The position numbers and the translations under genes were made by a program. Shown in pieces: positions 1 through 8,896 of a stretch of DNA of 64,000 bases. The first letter of the stretch is position 1, and every line of letters begins with the position of its first letter. The stretch is from Alphaproteobacteria bacterium (GTDB lineage Bacteria; Pseudomonadota; Alphaproteobacteria; Rhizobiales; Rhizobiaceae). Where the stretch lies: NCBI GenBank assembly GCA_016861165.1, contig BOKV01000017.1, positions 1-64,000 of the forward strand, written 5' to 3'. Below the pieces are notes generated by a model. The model did not search any database. It saw only the letters and a list, made by a program, of their open reading frames with translations, and was not told where the DNA came from.

Positions 1-115
1 TTGCAGCGCCTTGGATGTCCGCGCGGGGTTGATGCAATCGCCCATTCCCGCGGACTCCACTTCGCAGCCTGATCGGCGACCGGCATTCATCACAGAGCGG
101 TTCTTCAACAGGCCC

Positions 116-574
116 CGCGTCCACTTCATGCGCAACGTCCTTGCCCATGCCGGTCGCCAGGGCCGTCGCGTCGTCTCGGCCTTCATCGCCACCGCCTTCG
201 CCCAGAACGACGCCGAGGCGGCCAGGCGGCAGTGGCGCCTGGTTGCCGACCAGATCCGGCCCAAGGTCGCAAAGCTCGCCGCCCTCATGGACGAGGCCGA
301 GCCCGACGTCCTCGCCTATATGACCTTCCCCGCCCAGCACCGCGCCAAGCTGCACTCCACCAACCCGCTCGAACGACTGATCGGCGAGATCAAGCGGCGC
401 ACCGAAGTCGTCGGCATCTTCCCCAATGAGGACGCCATCACCAGGCTCGTCGGCGCAATCCTGCTCGAGCAGAACGATGAATGGGCGGTCCAGCGCGCTC
501 GCTACATGACGCTGGAAACCATCGCTCCCTTGAGCGATGATCCCCTCGTCAGCCTTCCGGCTCTCGCCAGCTGA
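116..574 (+). pseudogene. IS256-family (mutator-type) transposase, 3' fragment
   Basis: The frame encodes the C-terminal third of an IS256-type DDE transposase. It contains the conserved stretch VHFMRNVLAHAGRQ, then HSTNPLERLIGEIKRR with the C-terminal catalytic glutamate region, and ends YMTLETIAPLSDDP. A full-length enzyme has about 400 residues; here only about 150 are recognisable. The residues before the RVHF motif do not look like the family, so the 5' part is missing or replaced. The fragment lies directly upstream of, and in the same direction as, a truncated cas3. The segment at about 600-640 resembles the 3' end of rhizobial IS256 elements, so the element boundary is probably near 640; this rests on memory of such ends, not on an alignment. 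The first 115 bases hold nothing I recognise. Confidence 0.85.
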
Positions 575-636
575 CCAGTCCGGCCAACGCCGGCGAGCAC
601 GGCGACCCAGCCGTCAGCTACACCACTCTCCGGGAC

Positions 637-2245
637 GCGATCCTGGCCTTCCTTGCCGGTATTCATGACATCGGCAAGTACTCGGCTGCATTCCAGGCAA
701 GGAGCCCGCAACATTGGCCGCGCGAAGCGCTCGGCGAGCTTCGGACCGGAGGGCCCTGGAGGCACTGGGAATTCTCGGCGCTGCTGATGCGGCATGATCC
801 GGTGCACGGGCTGCTCAGCCGGCTCTTTCCGGGGCTGGGCGACCTGACCCGTCTGATCGCCATCGTCGCGGGACACCATGGCACGCCGCCGGGAGGTGAG
901 GTGATGCAGCATCTCGCGATCACAGAAATGACAAGGGACCTTCCGTCGCCGAGCGTGGCCGCGGCCGGCGAGGCGGTCGCCATCCTCGAGCGGATCTGCC
1001 GTCTTGAGCCGCTGCCGCAACTGACCTCGTCCGCTATCAATCGCGCCGATTTCCTGCTCAACGGCCTGATCACTTTCTGCGACTGGATCGATTCCGACAC
1101 CGAGTTCTTCCCGGTTGGAAAGCCGGCGGATGCTAATCCCGAGCGCTACTGGACGACGGCGATGAAAAGCGCCGCCGACGCTCTGGCGAACAAGGGCCAG
1201 AGCGGGGTCTTGCCCATAATACATCCAGATTACCGGGTTCTCGGCCTGCCTTGCGCCGACGATCCCCGGCCGATGCAGGCGGCGGTCGAAACGATCGCAA
1301 TCGGCGAAGGGCCGCAGCTTTTCATCATCGAGGACGCGACCGGTTCGGGCAAGACGGAAGCCGCCATCCTGCTGGCCGCGAGGCTGATGGCGGCGGGCAA
1401 GGGAGAGGGCGTCTATTTCGCGCTGCCGACGATGGCGACGGCGAACGCCATGCACGGGCGCATGGCGGGATTGCGCAAGCACATGTTCGAGGGCGGCGAA
1501 GCGTCCATCGTGCTGGCGCACGGCAAGGCGAAACTTGCCCGCAGGCTCGCCGCCGTCCGGTCCGGACATGCCGGCGAGGATTCCGCCGCCGCCTTCTGCA
1601 ACGACTGGATCGCCGTTTCGCGGCGGTTGGCGCTGTTTGCCGACATCGGCGTCGGCACCATCGACCAGGCGTTTCTCGGCATCCTGCGCAGGAAGCACCT
1701 GAGCCTGCGCCAGGCGGCCTTGGCGCGCCGCATCCTCATCGTCGACGAGGCGCACAGTTTCGACAGCTACATGGGCGTCGAACTCGAATCCCTGTTGCGC
1801 GCGCAGGCGGCCAATGGCGGCTCGACGATCGTCCTGTCGGCGACGCTTTCGCGACAAACGCGCATGAAGCTCGTCGCGGCATTCAGCGGCGGGCTGCCGC
1901 GACATGTCGACAGTAGCCGGGCGCTCTATCGGCGCGTTTCTTCGGCCGCTCCGCCGGAACCGCGCTCGCAGTGCTATCCGCTGCTTACGCGGGTCGGCAA
2001 AGGCGAACTGCACGAGCAGCCGGTCGCATTCGACGACCGGCTCGGTCGAACGGTGCATGTCGAGCGCATCCCCGATCGTGACACGGCGATCGCCATGGCG
2101 ATCGCGGCCGCCAAGGGGGGCGCGGCGGTCGGCATCGTTTGCAACGCCGTGGACGAGGCAATCGGTGTCCACGGCGCAATTGCTGACGCGTTTGCCGACG
2201 CGTCGCATGCGCAACTCTTCCATGCGCGCTTCACGGTGGGGGACC
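637..2245 (+). pseudogene. cas3: Type I-E CRISPR helicase-nuclease Cas3, truncated at both ends
   Basis: This is the effector nuclease-helicase of type I-E interference. The frame is open from the IS side and has no good start; the first ATG (787) lies inside the HD domain. Visible motifs are the HD pair in AGIHDIGK (664-669), GHHGTPP, Walker A DATGSGKTEA (about 1336-1365), ALPTMATANAM, the DEAH box VDEAHSFD (1741-1764) and LSATLS (about 1831-1848). The frame breaks off after FHARFTVGD, where the second RecA domain would continue with an arginine and the later helicase motifs. From there it reads into the first CRISPR repeat and stops inside repeat 2 (2323-2325). A normal I-E Cas3 has about 900 residues; about 535 remain here. 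The N-terminal HD histidine and the C-terminal helicase half are lost, so it should be inactive. Confidence 0.9.
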
Positions 2246-2817
2246 CCGCACACGCGGGGATGAACCGAATCCCGTCAGGCCCCCCCATCAGGCCCAGCGT
2301 GTGTTCCCCGCACACGCGGGGATGAACCGGGCTGCGCCTTGGTTTCATGGCGTTCCTTGACGTGTTCCCCGCACACGCGGGGATGAACCGGCGTGGCGCG
2401 CCAGCCGCCGCCGCATGTCGTCGTGTTCCCCGCACACGCGGGGATGAACCGAGGAGATCGCCGCATGACCGCGCTGACCGTTGGTGTTCCCCGCACACGC
2501 GGGGATGAACCGAATCCCGTCAGGCCCCCCATCAGGCCCAGCGTGTGTTCCCCGCACACGCGGGGATGAACCGTGCTTCCTGCTCGTCTCGGAGGCCGAC
2601 GGCGAGTGTTCCCCGCACACGCGGGGATGAACCGGACAACCCGCGCGACGACAACGTATTCAAGAAGTGTTTCCCGCACACGCGGGGATGAACCGAACGT
2701 GGCGCCGAGCCTGTGGCGGGCCGAGGTGTGTTCCCCGCACACGCTGGGATGAACCGGGTTCCGCCTGGCGATCGGCGCCGCCCGCGCCGTGTTCCCCGCA
2801 CACGCGGGGATGAACCA
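2239..2817 (+). CRISPR. Type I-E CRISPR array, 10 repeats and 9 spacers, leaderless
   Basis: The 29-bp repeats begin GTGTTCCCCGCACACGCGGG and end GATGAACCG, the type I-E form, with a 6-bp stem CCCCGC/GCGGGG around ACAC. Repeats start at 2239, 2301, 2362, 2423, 2484, 2545, 2606, 2667, 2728 and 2789. Spacers are 32 nt, except spacer 1 at 33 nt. Repeat 1 is intact only from its sixth base (2244); its first five bases read GGGGA and belong to the cas3 junction. Repeat 8 has C to T at position 6, repeat 9 has G to T in the stem, and the last repeat ends in A instead of G. Degeneracy at the right end puts the lost leader on the left, and crRNA would be read on the plus strand. Spacer 5 repeats spacer 1 minus one C. 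No adaptation or Cascade genes are in the window. Confidence 0.98.
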
Positions 2818-3186
2818 AGGCCTTGCCGGCGACCAGTGTGATCGCCAGTCGGTCGACGCGCCTGACATCAAGGCGAAGTCGCTGCCGGTGTCAGGCTTGT
2901 TCCTGAGAGGCGAGTTGCCACGGTTGCGGCCTGCTATCTTGTCCATGGAGGTCAAGATCGTCTTCCTGCGTTCGATTGGTCGTTTGGCGACACCATCAAA
3001 CCCGCTCGGAAGCGGCTCGGCCACCGGAACCGGGCGCGCAGGCTCTTCGGTGCGCGCCCGGTTCTCATCGGTGGCCTCTGTCAGGTGACTACAATCTCAG
3101 GACACACAACCACCATCCTCGCGCAAGGCCGCACGATGCCGGGATGACGTCCGCCGAATCGCGATGCCGCGTCCCCAAGCCGGCGT
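2818..3186. other. Gene-free stretch between the CRISPR array and the beta-oxidation operon
   Basis: No open frame here has a recognisable product. Translations of both strands show no known transposase or toxin motif. The only clear structure is the long inverted repeat listed separately at 3019-3076. The stretch may be the decayed flank of the CRISPR locus. Confidence 0.6.
3019..3076. terminator. Long two-part inverted repeat (hairpin)
   Basis: The inner arms GAACCGGGCGCGCA (3027-3040) and TGCGCGCCCGGTTC (3051-3064) pair perfectly over 14 bp around a 10-nt loop. The outer arms GGCCACCG (3019-3026) and CGGTGGCC (3069-3076) add 8 bp after a 4-nt bulge. It lies about 110 bp past the stop of the minus-strand beta-oxidation operon and could end that transcript. 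There is no T tract on either side, so Rho-independent termination is not assured. Confidence 0.5.
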
Positions 3187-5409
3187 TCAGGCCGCCTTCT
3201 TCCTTTCGGCCCGCGGCTTCGGATTGAACCGCTCGTAGAAGCGCTCGTCCTTGCCGGCCATCTCGATCAGCAGCTTGTTGGGCTTGAACTGCGCCCCGTA
3301 TTTCTTCTGCAGCTTCCGGCACATGTCGACGAACCTGGCCGTGCCCATGCCGTCGATATAGGAGATGGCGCCGCCGGTGAACGGGGCGAAACCGAAGCCG
3401 AGGATCGAGCCGACATCGGCCTCGCGCATGTCGGTGACGACACCCTCCTCGACGCAGCGCGCCGCCTCGAGCGCGATGACGGCGTGGTAGCGGTTCTTCA
3501 GTTCCTGGACATCGATCCGATCCGGGTCCTGCTGGGGATAGAGGTTCTTCAGCTCCGGCCACAGATGCTTCCTGGCCGGCTTGGCCGGATAGTCATAGAA
3601 GCCCTTGGCGTTCTTGCGGCCGAAACGGCCGAACTCCTCGACCATGCGGTCGACCAGCTTGAGGTGGCGGGCGTCAACGGCCTTGTCGCCGAGATCGCGC
3701 ACCGTCTGGTGCATGATCTTGTAGGAGAGGTCGATCGCCGTCTCGTCGTTGAGCGCCAGCGGCCCGACCGGCATGCCGGCCTGTCTTGCGACGTTCTCGA
3801 TCATCGCCGGCGGCACACCCTCGATCAGCATGTTGTAGGCTTCCGACATGTAGCGCAGCACCATGCGGTTGACATAGAAGCCGCGCGTGTCGTTGACGAC
3901 GATCGGCGTCTTCCTGATGGCGCGCACATAGTCGAGCGCCATCGCCAGTGCCTTGTCGCCGGTGCGCTTGCCGAGGATGATCTCGGTCAGCATCATGCGA
4001 TCGACCGGCGAGAAGAAGTGGATGCCGATGAACTGCCTGGCGCGCGGAAAGTTCCTGGCCAGGCCGGTGATCGGGATGGTCGAGGTGTTGGAGGCGAAGA
4101 TGGCGCCGCGCTTCATGTGCGCGGCCGCCTTCTCGGTCACGTCCTTCTTGATGGCCGAATCCTCAAACACCGCCTCGATGACGAGATCGCAGTCGGCGAG
4201 ATCGGCATAGTCGGTGGTCGGCTGGATCAGCGACAGCAGCTTGTCCTTGGCGGCCGGGGTGGAGGCGCCGCGACCGATCGCCTTGTCCTCCAGTTCGGCC
4301 GAATGCGACCTGCCCTTTTCGGCCGCCACCATGTCGCGGTCGAGCAGCACCGTGCGTATGCCGGCCTTGGCGGTGACGTAGCCGATGCCGGCGCCCATGA
4401 AACCGCCGCCGCCGAGAATGCCGACCTTCCTGATCTTCGCGGCCGGCACGTCCGCCGGCCGGCGGGCACCCTTGTCGAGCTCCTGCTTGGACAGGAAGAT
4501 CGAGCGGATCATCATGCCGGCTTCGGTGGTCTGCAGGACGTTGGCGAAGTAGCGGCTCTCCACCTTCAGCGCCGCGTCGATCGGCAACAGCAGTCCCTCA
4601 TAGACGCATTTGAGGATGGCGCGCGCGCCCGGATAGTTGTCGTAGGTCTCGCGCCGGTAGATGGCGTTGGCCGGCGGGAAGAGCTGGGCGCCCGCCGCCG
4701 AATAGACCGGGCCGCCCGGCAGGCGGAAGCCCTTCTCGTCCCATGGCTGGACAGGCTTCAGTCCGTCGAGGATCATTTTCCTCGCCGCAGCAATGAGTTT
4801 CCTGGCCGGTACCACCTCGTGAACGAGGCCGAGCTTCCTGGCCTTGGCGCCGTCATAGCTCTTGCCCTGCAGCAGCATGGTCAGCGCTTCCTGGGTGTTG
4901 ATCAGGCGCGGCACGCGCTGGGTGCCGCCGGCTCCGGGGAACAGGCCGACCTTGACCTCCGGCAGCCCAACCTTGGCCTTGGGATCGTCGCTCATGACAC
5001 GGCCGTGGCAGGCCAGGCACAACTCGAAGGCGCCGCCCATGGCCACCCCGTTGATGGCGGCAACCCACGGCTTGCCGCAGGTCTCCAGCTTGCGGTAGGC
5101 GCGCTGGATCGACGAGGAGCTGTCGAACAGGAACTTCGCCGCGCCTTCCGGGTCGCGCGCCTTCATCTTCTGGAAGGTGGCGAACGAATTCTCCAGCATC
5201 GACAGGTCGGCGCCGCCCGAGAAGCTCGGCTTGCCGGAGGTGACGACGACGCCACGCACGCCAGCGTCGGCGGCGGTCTCGTCGATGATGCGGTTCAGTT
5301 CCTCGTCGACCGACTGGTCGATGACGTTCATCGACCGGCCGGGCATGTCCCAGGTGACGACGACGATGCCGTCGGCGTCCCTGGCGACGGTGAAGTTCTT
5401 GTAGGTCAT
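3187..5409 (-). CDS. Multifunctional fatty-acid oxidation protein: enoyl-CoA hydratase / 3-hydroxyacyl-CoA dehydrogenase (FadJ/FadB-like)
   Basis: The 740-residue protein should carry out hydration of trans-2-enoyl-CoA and NAD-dependent oxidation of 3-hydroxyacyl-CoA. Residues 1-290 form the crotonase domain, with SGGADLS (64-70), [11 protein letters not shown] (Glu129) and [16 protein letters not shown] (Glu151), the two usual catalytic glutamates. From about 328 the Rossmann motif [13 protein letters not shown] opens the 3-hydroxyacyl-CoA dehydrogenase domain, followed by [10 protein letters not shown] and [16 protein letters not shown]. The ATG at 5409 follows GAGGAG at proper spacing, and the residues match the family start, so the longer upstream frame (to 5637) is not used. 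It is the last gene of the operon, 26 bp after the thiolase, giving the classic FadA-FadB-type pair. Confidence 0.95.
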   Translation of the reverse strand: MTYKNFTVARDADGIVVVTWDMPGRSMNVIDQSVDEELNRIIDETAADAGVRGVVVTSGKPSFSGGADLSMLENSFATFQKMKARDPEGAAKFLFDSSSSIQRAYRKLETCGKPWVAAINGVAMGGAFELCLACHGRVMSDDPKAKVGLPEVKVGLFPGAGGTQRVPRLINTQEALTMLLQGKSYDGAKARKLGLVHEVVPARKLIAAARKMILDGLKPVQPWDEKGFRLPGGPVYSAAGAQLFPPANAIYRRETYDNYPGARAILKCVYEGLLLPIDAALKVESRYFANVLQTTEAGMMIRSIFLSKQELDKGARRPADVPAAKIRKVGILGGGGFMGAGIGYVTAKAGIRTVLLDRDMVAAEKGRSHSAELEDKAIGRGASTPAAKDKLLSLIQPTTDYADLADCDLVIEAVFEDSAIKKDVTEKAAAHMKRGAIFASNTSTIPITGLARNFPRARQFIGIHFFSPVDRMMLTEIILGKRTGDKALAMALDYVRAIRKTPIVVNDTRGFYVNRMVLRYMSEAYNMLIEGVPPAMIENVARQAGMPVGPLALNDETAIDLSYKIMHQTVRDLGDKAVDARHLKLVDRMVEEFGRFGRKNAKGFYDYPAKPARKHLWPELKNLYPQQDPDRIDVQELKNRYHAVIALEAARCVEEGVVTDMREADVGSILGFGFAPFTGGAISYIDGMGTARFVDMCRKLQKKYGAQFKPNKLLIEMAGKDERFYERFNPKPRAERKKAA

Positions 5410-5435
5410 TGCTTTTTCTCCTCTCGGACGCCGGC

Positions 5436-6644
5436 TTAGACGCGCTCGATGATGGTTGCCGTGCCCATGCCGGCGCCGATGCACAGTGTCACCAGCGCGG
5501 TGTTGAGGTCGCGCCGCTCCAGTTCGTCGAGCACGGTGCCGAGGATCATGGCGCCGGTGGCGCCGAGCGGATGGCCCATGGCGATGGCGCCGCCATTGAC
5601 GTTGATCTTGTCGTGCGGGATGTCGAAGGCTTGGCAATAGCGCAGCACGACGGAGGCGAAGGCCTCGTTCAGTTCGAACAGGTCGATGTCGGACAGCTTC
5701 ATCTTGGCGCGCTTCAGCAGCTTCTCGGTCACGTCGACCGGGCCGGTCAGCATGATCGTCGGCTCCGAACCGATATTGGCGAACGCGCGGATGCGCGCGC
5801 GGGGCTTCAGTCCCATGGCCTTGCCGCCCTTTTTCGAGCCGAGCAGCACCGCGCCGGCGCCGTCGACGATGCCCGACGAGTTGCCGGCATGGTGGACGTG
5901 GTTGATCGCCTCGATCTCGGGATAGCGCTGGACGGCGACGGCGTCGAAGCCGCCCATCTCGCCCATCATCACAAAGGAGGGCTGCAGCGAGGCGAGCGAC
6001 TGCATGTCGGTGCCCGGCCGCATGTGTTCGTCATGATCGAGAATGGTGATGCCGTTCACGTCCTTGACCGGAACCACCGACTTCTTGAAGTAGCCCTTCT
6101 CCCACGACCGGGCCGCCCGCTTCTGGCTTTCCACCGCATAGGCGTCGACATCGTCACGGCTGAAGCCGTATTTGGTGGCGATGAGATCGGCCGAAATGCC
6201 CTGCGGCACGAACCAGCCGGGCAGCGCCACCGACGGGTCCATCGCCCAGGCGCCGCCCGAGGCGCCCATGCCGACGCGGCTCATCGATTCGACGCCGCCG
6301 GCGATGACGATGTCGTCGGCGCCCTGGGCGATCTTGGCGGCGCCGAGATTGATGGCGTCGAGGCCCGAGGCGCAGAAGCGTGAAATCTGGACGCCGGGCG
6401 CCCTGTTGTCGTAGCCCGCCTCGAAGGCGGCGGCGCGCGGAATGACCGAGCCAGCCTCGCCGACCGGATCAACGCAGCCGAAGATGATGTCGTCGACCTC
6501 GGCTGTGTCGAGGCCGTTGCGGTCGCGCAGCGCCGACAGCGTGTGGGCGGCGAGCCGCACCGCGGGCACCTCGTGCAGGCTGCCATCCTTCTTGCCGCGG
6601 CCGCGCGGCGTGCGCACGTGATCGTAGATGAATGCTTCGGGCAT
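5436..6644 (-). CDS. Acetyl-CoA C-acyltransferase (thiolase)
   Basis: The 402-residue thiolase should cleave 3-ketoacyl-CoA in the last step of beta-oxidation. Cys91 in [10 protein letters not shown] is the acyl-accepting cysteine, His358 lies in GHPLGATGA and Cys388 in LCIGAGMG, so the whole active site is present. The length is usual for the family. The ATG follows GGAGAG. It lies between the GST gene and the FadJ-like gene on the same strand; the partner gene supports a degradative rather than a biosynthetic thiolase. Confidence 0.95.
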   Translation of the reverse strand: MPEAFIYDHVRTPRGRGKKDGSLHEVPAVRLAAHTLSALRDRNGLDTAEVDDIIFGCVDPVGEAGSVIPRAAAFEAGYDNRAPGVQISRFCASGLDAINLGAAKIAQGADDIVIAGGVESMSRVGMGASGGAWAMDPSVALPGWFVPQGISADLIATKYGFSRDDVDAYAVESQKRAARSWEKGYFKKSVVPVKDVNGITILDHDEHMRPGTDMQSLASLQPSFVMMGEMGGFDAVAVQRYPEIEAINHVHHAGNSSGIVDGAGAVLLGSKKGGKAMGLKPRARIRAFANIGSEPTIMLTGPVDVTEKLLKRAKMKLSDIDLFELNEAFASVVLRYCQAFDIPHDKINVNGGAIAMGHPLGATGAMILGTVLDELERRDLNTALVTLCIGAGMGTATIIERV

Positions 6645-6679
6645 GTTCGCTCTCCTTGAGCTGGTGTTTCAGGCGCCAT

Positions 6680-7315
6680 TCACGCGATTGGGCCGGAAGG
6701 CAGCAGCGCCTCCGGCGGCGCCCAGTCGTCCAATGTCCTGATGCGATCGAGCCAGGCCGCGATCCCCGGATAGTCGTGCCAGTCGGCGCCGAAATCGGCC
6801 GGCCAAAACAGGTAGCCGCAGCAGGAAATGTCGGCGATGGTCGGCCGGTCCGCCGCCACCCAGTCGCGCCCGGCCATGTGGCCCTCGAACAGCTTCAGGG
6901 CGGCGAGCGCCCGGCCCTTCATGAACTCGGTCTCGGGCGCGCCTTCCTTGCCGGCGAACTTGCGCAGGAAACGATAGGTGGCGATGTAGCTGGTCAGCTT
7001 GTGGTTGTCCCAGAGCATCCAGCGCAGCACCTCGCGTTGTTCGGCCCCGGTTTGCGGGCCGAAGCGCCCGGTCCTGTCGGCGAGATGATGGAGGATGACG
7101 CCCGACTGGCTCAGCGTGAGGTCGCCCTCGCCGTGATCGACCAGGACGGGCACCTCGCCCATCTCGTTGATGGCGCGGTATTGCGGCGTGCGGGTGCCGC
7201 CGTTGAAGAAATCGACCCACACCGGCTGCCAGTCGCGGCCGGTCAGCCGCAGCATCAGCGCCGCCTTGTAGGCATTGCCGGACTGGACGAAACAGTAGAG
7301 CGAATAATCGGCCAC
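6680..7315 (-). CDS. Glutathione S-transferase family protein
   Basis: The 211-residue protein has an N-terminal thioredoxin-like half with MGEVPVLVDHG and the gamma-Glu-binding LSQSGVILHHLA, and an alpha-helical C-terminal half with the DRPTIADISCCGYLF region typical of GSTs. Ser12 in VQSGNAYK is the likely catalytic residue. The start is GTG, overlapping the stop of the DUF1330 gene, so the two are translationally coupled. Its presence in a beta-oxidation operon suggests handling of electrophilic acyl intermediates, which is inference. Confidence 0.9.
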   Translation of the reverse strand: MADYSLYCFVQSGNAYKAALMLRLTGRDWQPVWVDFFNGGTRTPQYRAINEMGEVPVLVDHGEGDLTLSQSGVILHHLADRTGRFGPQTGAEQREVLRWMLWDNHKLTSYIATYRFLRKFAGKEGAPETEFMKGRALAALKLFEGHMAGRDWVAADRPTIADISCCGYLFWPADFGADWHDYPGIAAWLDRIRTLDDWAPPEALLPSGPIA

Positions 7316-7609
7316 TCAGCCCACTCCCTCGACGATAAGCATGACGGCCGTGGCGACCGGCAGGCGGTGCTGGCGGGCCGCCTGATATTCCGGCGAGTCA
7401 TAGCAGGCCCTGGCCGCCTCGACGCTGTCGAACTCGATGACGACATGGCGCTTGCCGAGGTCCTGCCCTTCGAGCGCCAGGAACGGGCCGCCGCGGGCGA
7501 GGAACCTCGCGCCAAAGCGCTCGAAGGCCGGTCGGGCGCCCTCCACGTAGCGCTTGTAGGTCTCGGGGTCGCGCACATCGACATGGGCGATCCAGTAGGC
7601 CTTGGCCAT
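7316..7609 (-). CDS. DUF1330 family protein
   Basis: This 97-residue protein opens MAKAYWIAHVDVRDPETYKR, the typical DUF1330 start, and has HVVIEFDSVEAARACYDSPE and RHRLPVATAVMLIVEG. The fold is a small ferredoxin-like dimer (Dabb-like). The biochemical role of the family is not established. It lies 12 bp downstream of the acyl-CoA dehydrogenase gene and overlaps the GST start, so it is part of the operon. Confidence 0.9.
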   Translation of the reverse strand: MAKAYWIAHVDVRDPETYKRYVEGARPAFERFGARFLARGGPFLALEGQDLGKRHVVIEFDSVEAARACYDSPEYQAARQHRLPVATAVMLIVEGVG

Positions 7610-7621
7610 TCTTGTTCTCCC

Positions 7622-8794
7622 CTAGAGCGATCTCGCGATCAGCAGTTTCATGATCTCGTTGGTGCCGCCATAGATGCGCTGCACGCGCGCGTCGCGGAAC
7701 ATGCGCGCGATCGGATACTCGTTCATGTAGCCATAACCGCCGAACAGCTGCAGGCAGCCATCGACGACGCGGCCCTGCAGTTCGGTCAGCCACAGCTTGG
7801 CCATCGAGGCCAGTTCCGGCGTCAGCCGGCCCTCCAGGTGCTCGGCGACGCACCAGTTGTAGAAGGTGCGCCCGATGGTGGCCTCGGTCTTCATCTCGGC
7901 CAGCCTGAACTGCGTGTTCTGGAAGTCAAGGACGGCGCGGCCGAAGGCCTGGCGCTCCTTCACATAGTCGATGGTCAGCGCCAGCGCCCGCTCGACCATG
8001 GCGACCGCCGAGGTGCCGATCTGCAGGCGCTCCTGCGGCAGCTGCTGCATCAGCTGGACGAAGCCCTGACCCTCCTCGGTGCCGAGCAGGTTGGCGGTCG
8101 GCACGCGCACGTCGTTGAAGAACAGTTCCGACGTGTCGTTGGCCTTCAACCCGATCTTGTCGAGGTTGCGGCCACGTTCGAACCCCTCGATCCCGTCGGT
8201 CTCGACGATGATCAGCGAGGTGCCCTTGGCGCCTTTTTCCGGATCGGTCTTGGTGACAACGATGATGAGATTGGCGAGCTGGCCGTTGGTGATGAAGGTC
8301 TTGGCGCCCGAGATGCGGTAATGGTTGCCATCCTTCACCGCGCGCGTCCTGATGCCCTGCAGGTCGGAGCCGGCACCCGGCTCGGTCATGGCGATCGCGC
8401 CAATCAGTTCGCCGCTCGCCATCCGGGGCAGCCACCGGCGCTTCTGTTCCTCCGAGCCATAGTGGAGGATGTAGGGCGCGACGATGGAGTTGTGCAGCGC
8501 GATGCCGAAGCCGTCGACGCCGACATGGCCGAGTGCCTCGATGATCGCGCTCTCGTGAGCGAAGCTGCCGCCGGCGCCGCCATAGGCCTCTGGCATGGAA
8601 GCGCAGAGCAGGCCGTTGGCGCCGGCCTTCTGCCACAATTCGCGCGGCACGACCTCGTTCTGCTCGAACGCGTCGTAGTGCGGCGCTACCTCGCGTTCGA
8701 GGAAACGCGTTGCCGTGTCGCGGACCATGGCCACGTCCTCGGTCTCCCAGGCCGGCGCGGCAAGGCCGAGAACCTGCGCGGTCGTTATCGACAA
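7622..8794 (-). CDS. Acyl-CoA dehydrogenase, long-chain/isovaleryl-type active site
   Basis: This 390-residue flavoenzyme should introduce the alpha-beta double bond in acyl-CoA. It shows IGAIAMTEPGAGSDLQG (about 131-147) for FAD and substrate binding and FGGYGYMNEYPIARMFRDAR near the C-terminus. The IYGGTNEI segment has Gly where medium-chain enzymes carry the catalytic Glu, but Glu255 in LPQERLQIG occupies the position used by long-chain and isovaleryl-CoA enzymes, so the site is complete. The start is TTG at 8794 behind GGAGGAAGG; no nearby ATG matches the family start better. It is the second gene of the operon. Confidence 0.93.
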   Translation of the reverse strand: MSITTAQVLGLAAPAWETEDVAMVRDTATRFLEREVAPHYDAFEQNEVVPRELWQKAGANGLLCASMPEAYGGAGGSFAHESAIIEALGHVGVDGFGIALHNSIVAPYILHYGSEEQKRRWLPRMASGELIGAIAMTEPGAGSDLQGIRTRAVKDGNHYRISGAKTFITNGQLANLIIVVTKTDPEKGAKGTSLIIVETDGIEGFERGRNLDKIGLKANDTSELFFNDVRVPTANLLGTEEGQGFVQLMQQLPQERLQIGTSAVAMVERALALTIDYVKERQAFGRAVLDFQNTQFRLAEMKTEATIGRTFYNWCVAEHLEGRLTPELASMAKLWLTELQGRVVDGCLQLFGGYGYMNEYPIARMFRDARVQRIYGGTNEIMKLLIARSL

Positions 8795-8896
8795 TCCTTC
8801 CTCCCCATGCTGGCGCGGCCCGCGGCCGGGTGCACGCGCACATAGACACCAAACGCGAACAGGTTCAAGCCTGAACAGTGTCGCCTGGCTGACGAA

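Noticed and set aside
502-2253. Long minus-strand open frame (583 codons) opposite cas3
   Set aside because: High GC leaves antisense frames open. The product is rich in Arg, Gly and Asp without any motif, while the plus strand shows the complete order of Cas3 motifs.
787-2325. A complete functional cas3 starting at ATG 787
   Set aside because: That ATG lies inside the HD domain after the HD motif, and the C-terminal helicase half is missing, so the frame is a remnant.
2275-3024. Open frames across the CRISPR array with repeated peptides such as FIPACAGNT, HPRVCGEH and SSPRVRGT
   Set aside because: They are translations of the CRISPR repeats in the three minus-strand frames, a well-known source of false proteins.
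3484-5439. Long plus-strand open frame (651 codons) opposite the FadJ-like gene
   Set aside because: Antisense shadow: no family motif and atypical His/Arg/Gly-rich composition, whereas the minus strand encodes a complete crotonase and dehydrogenase.
8863-8876. Small inverted repeat GTTCA-AGCC-TGAAC between the two acyl-CoA dehydrogenase genes
   Set aside because: Five-base arms are expected by chance at this length, and there is no other sign of an operator.
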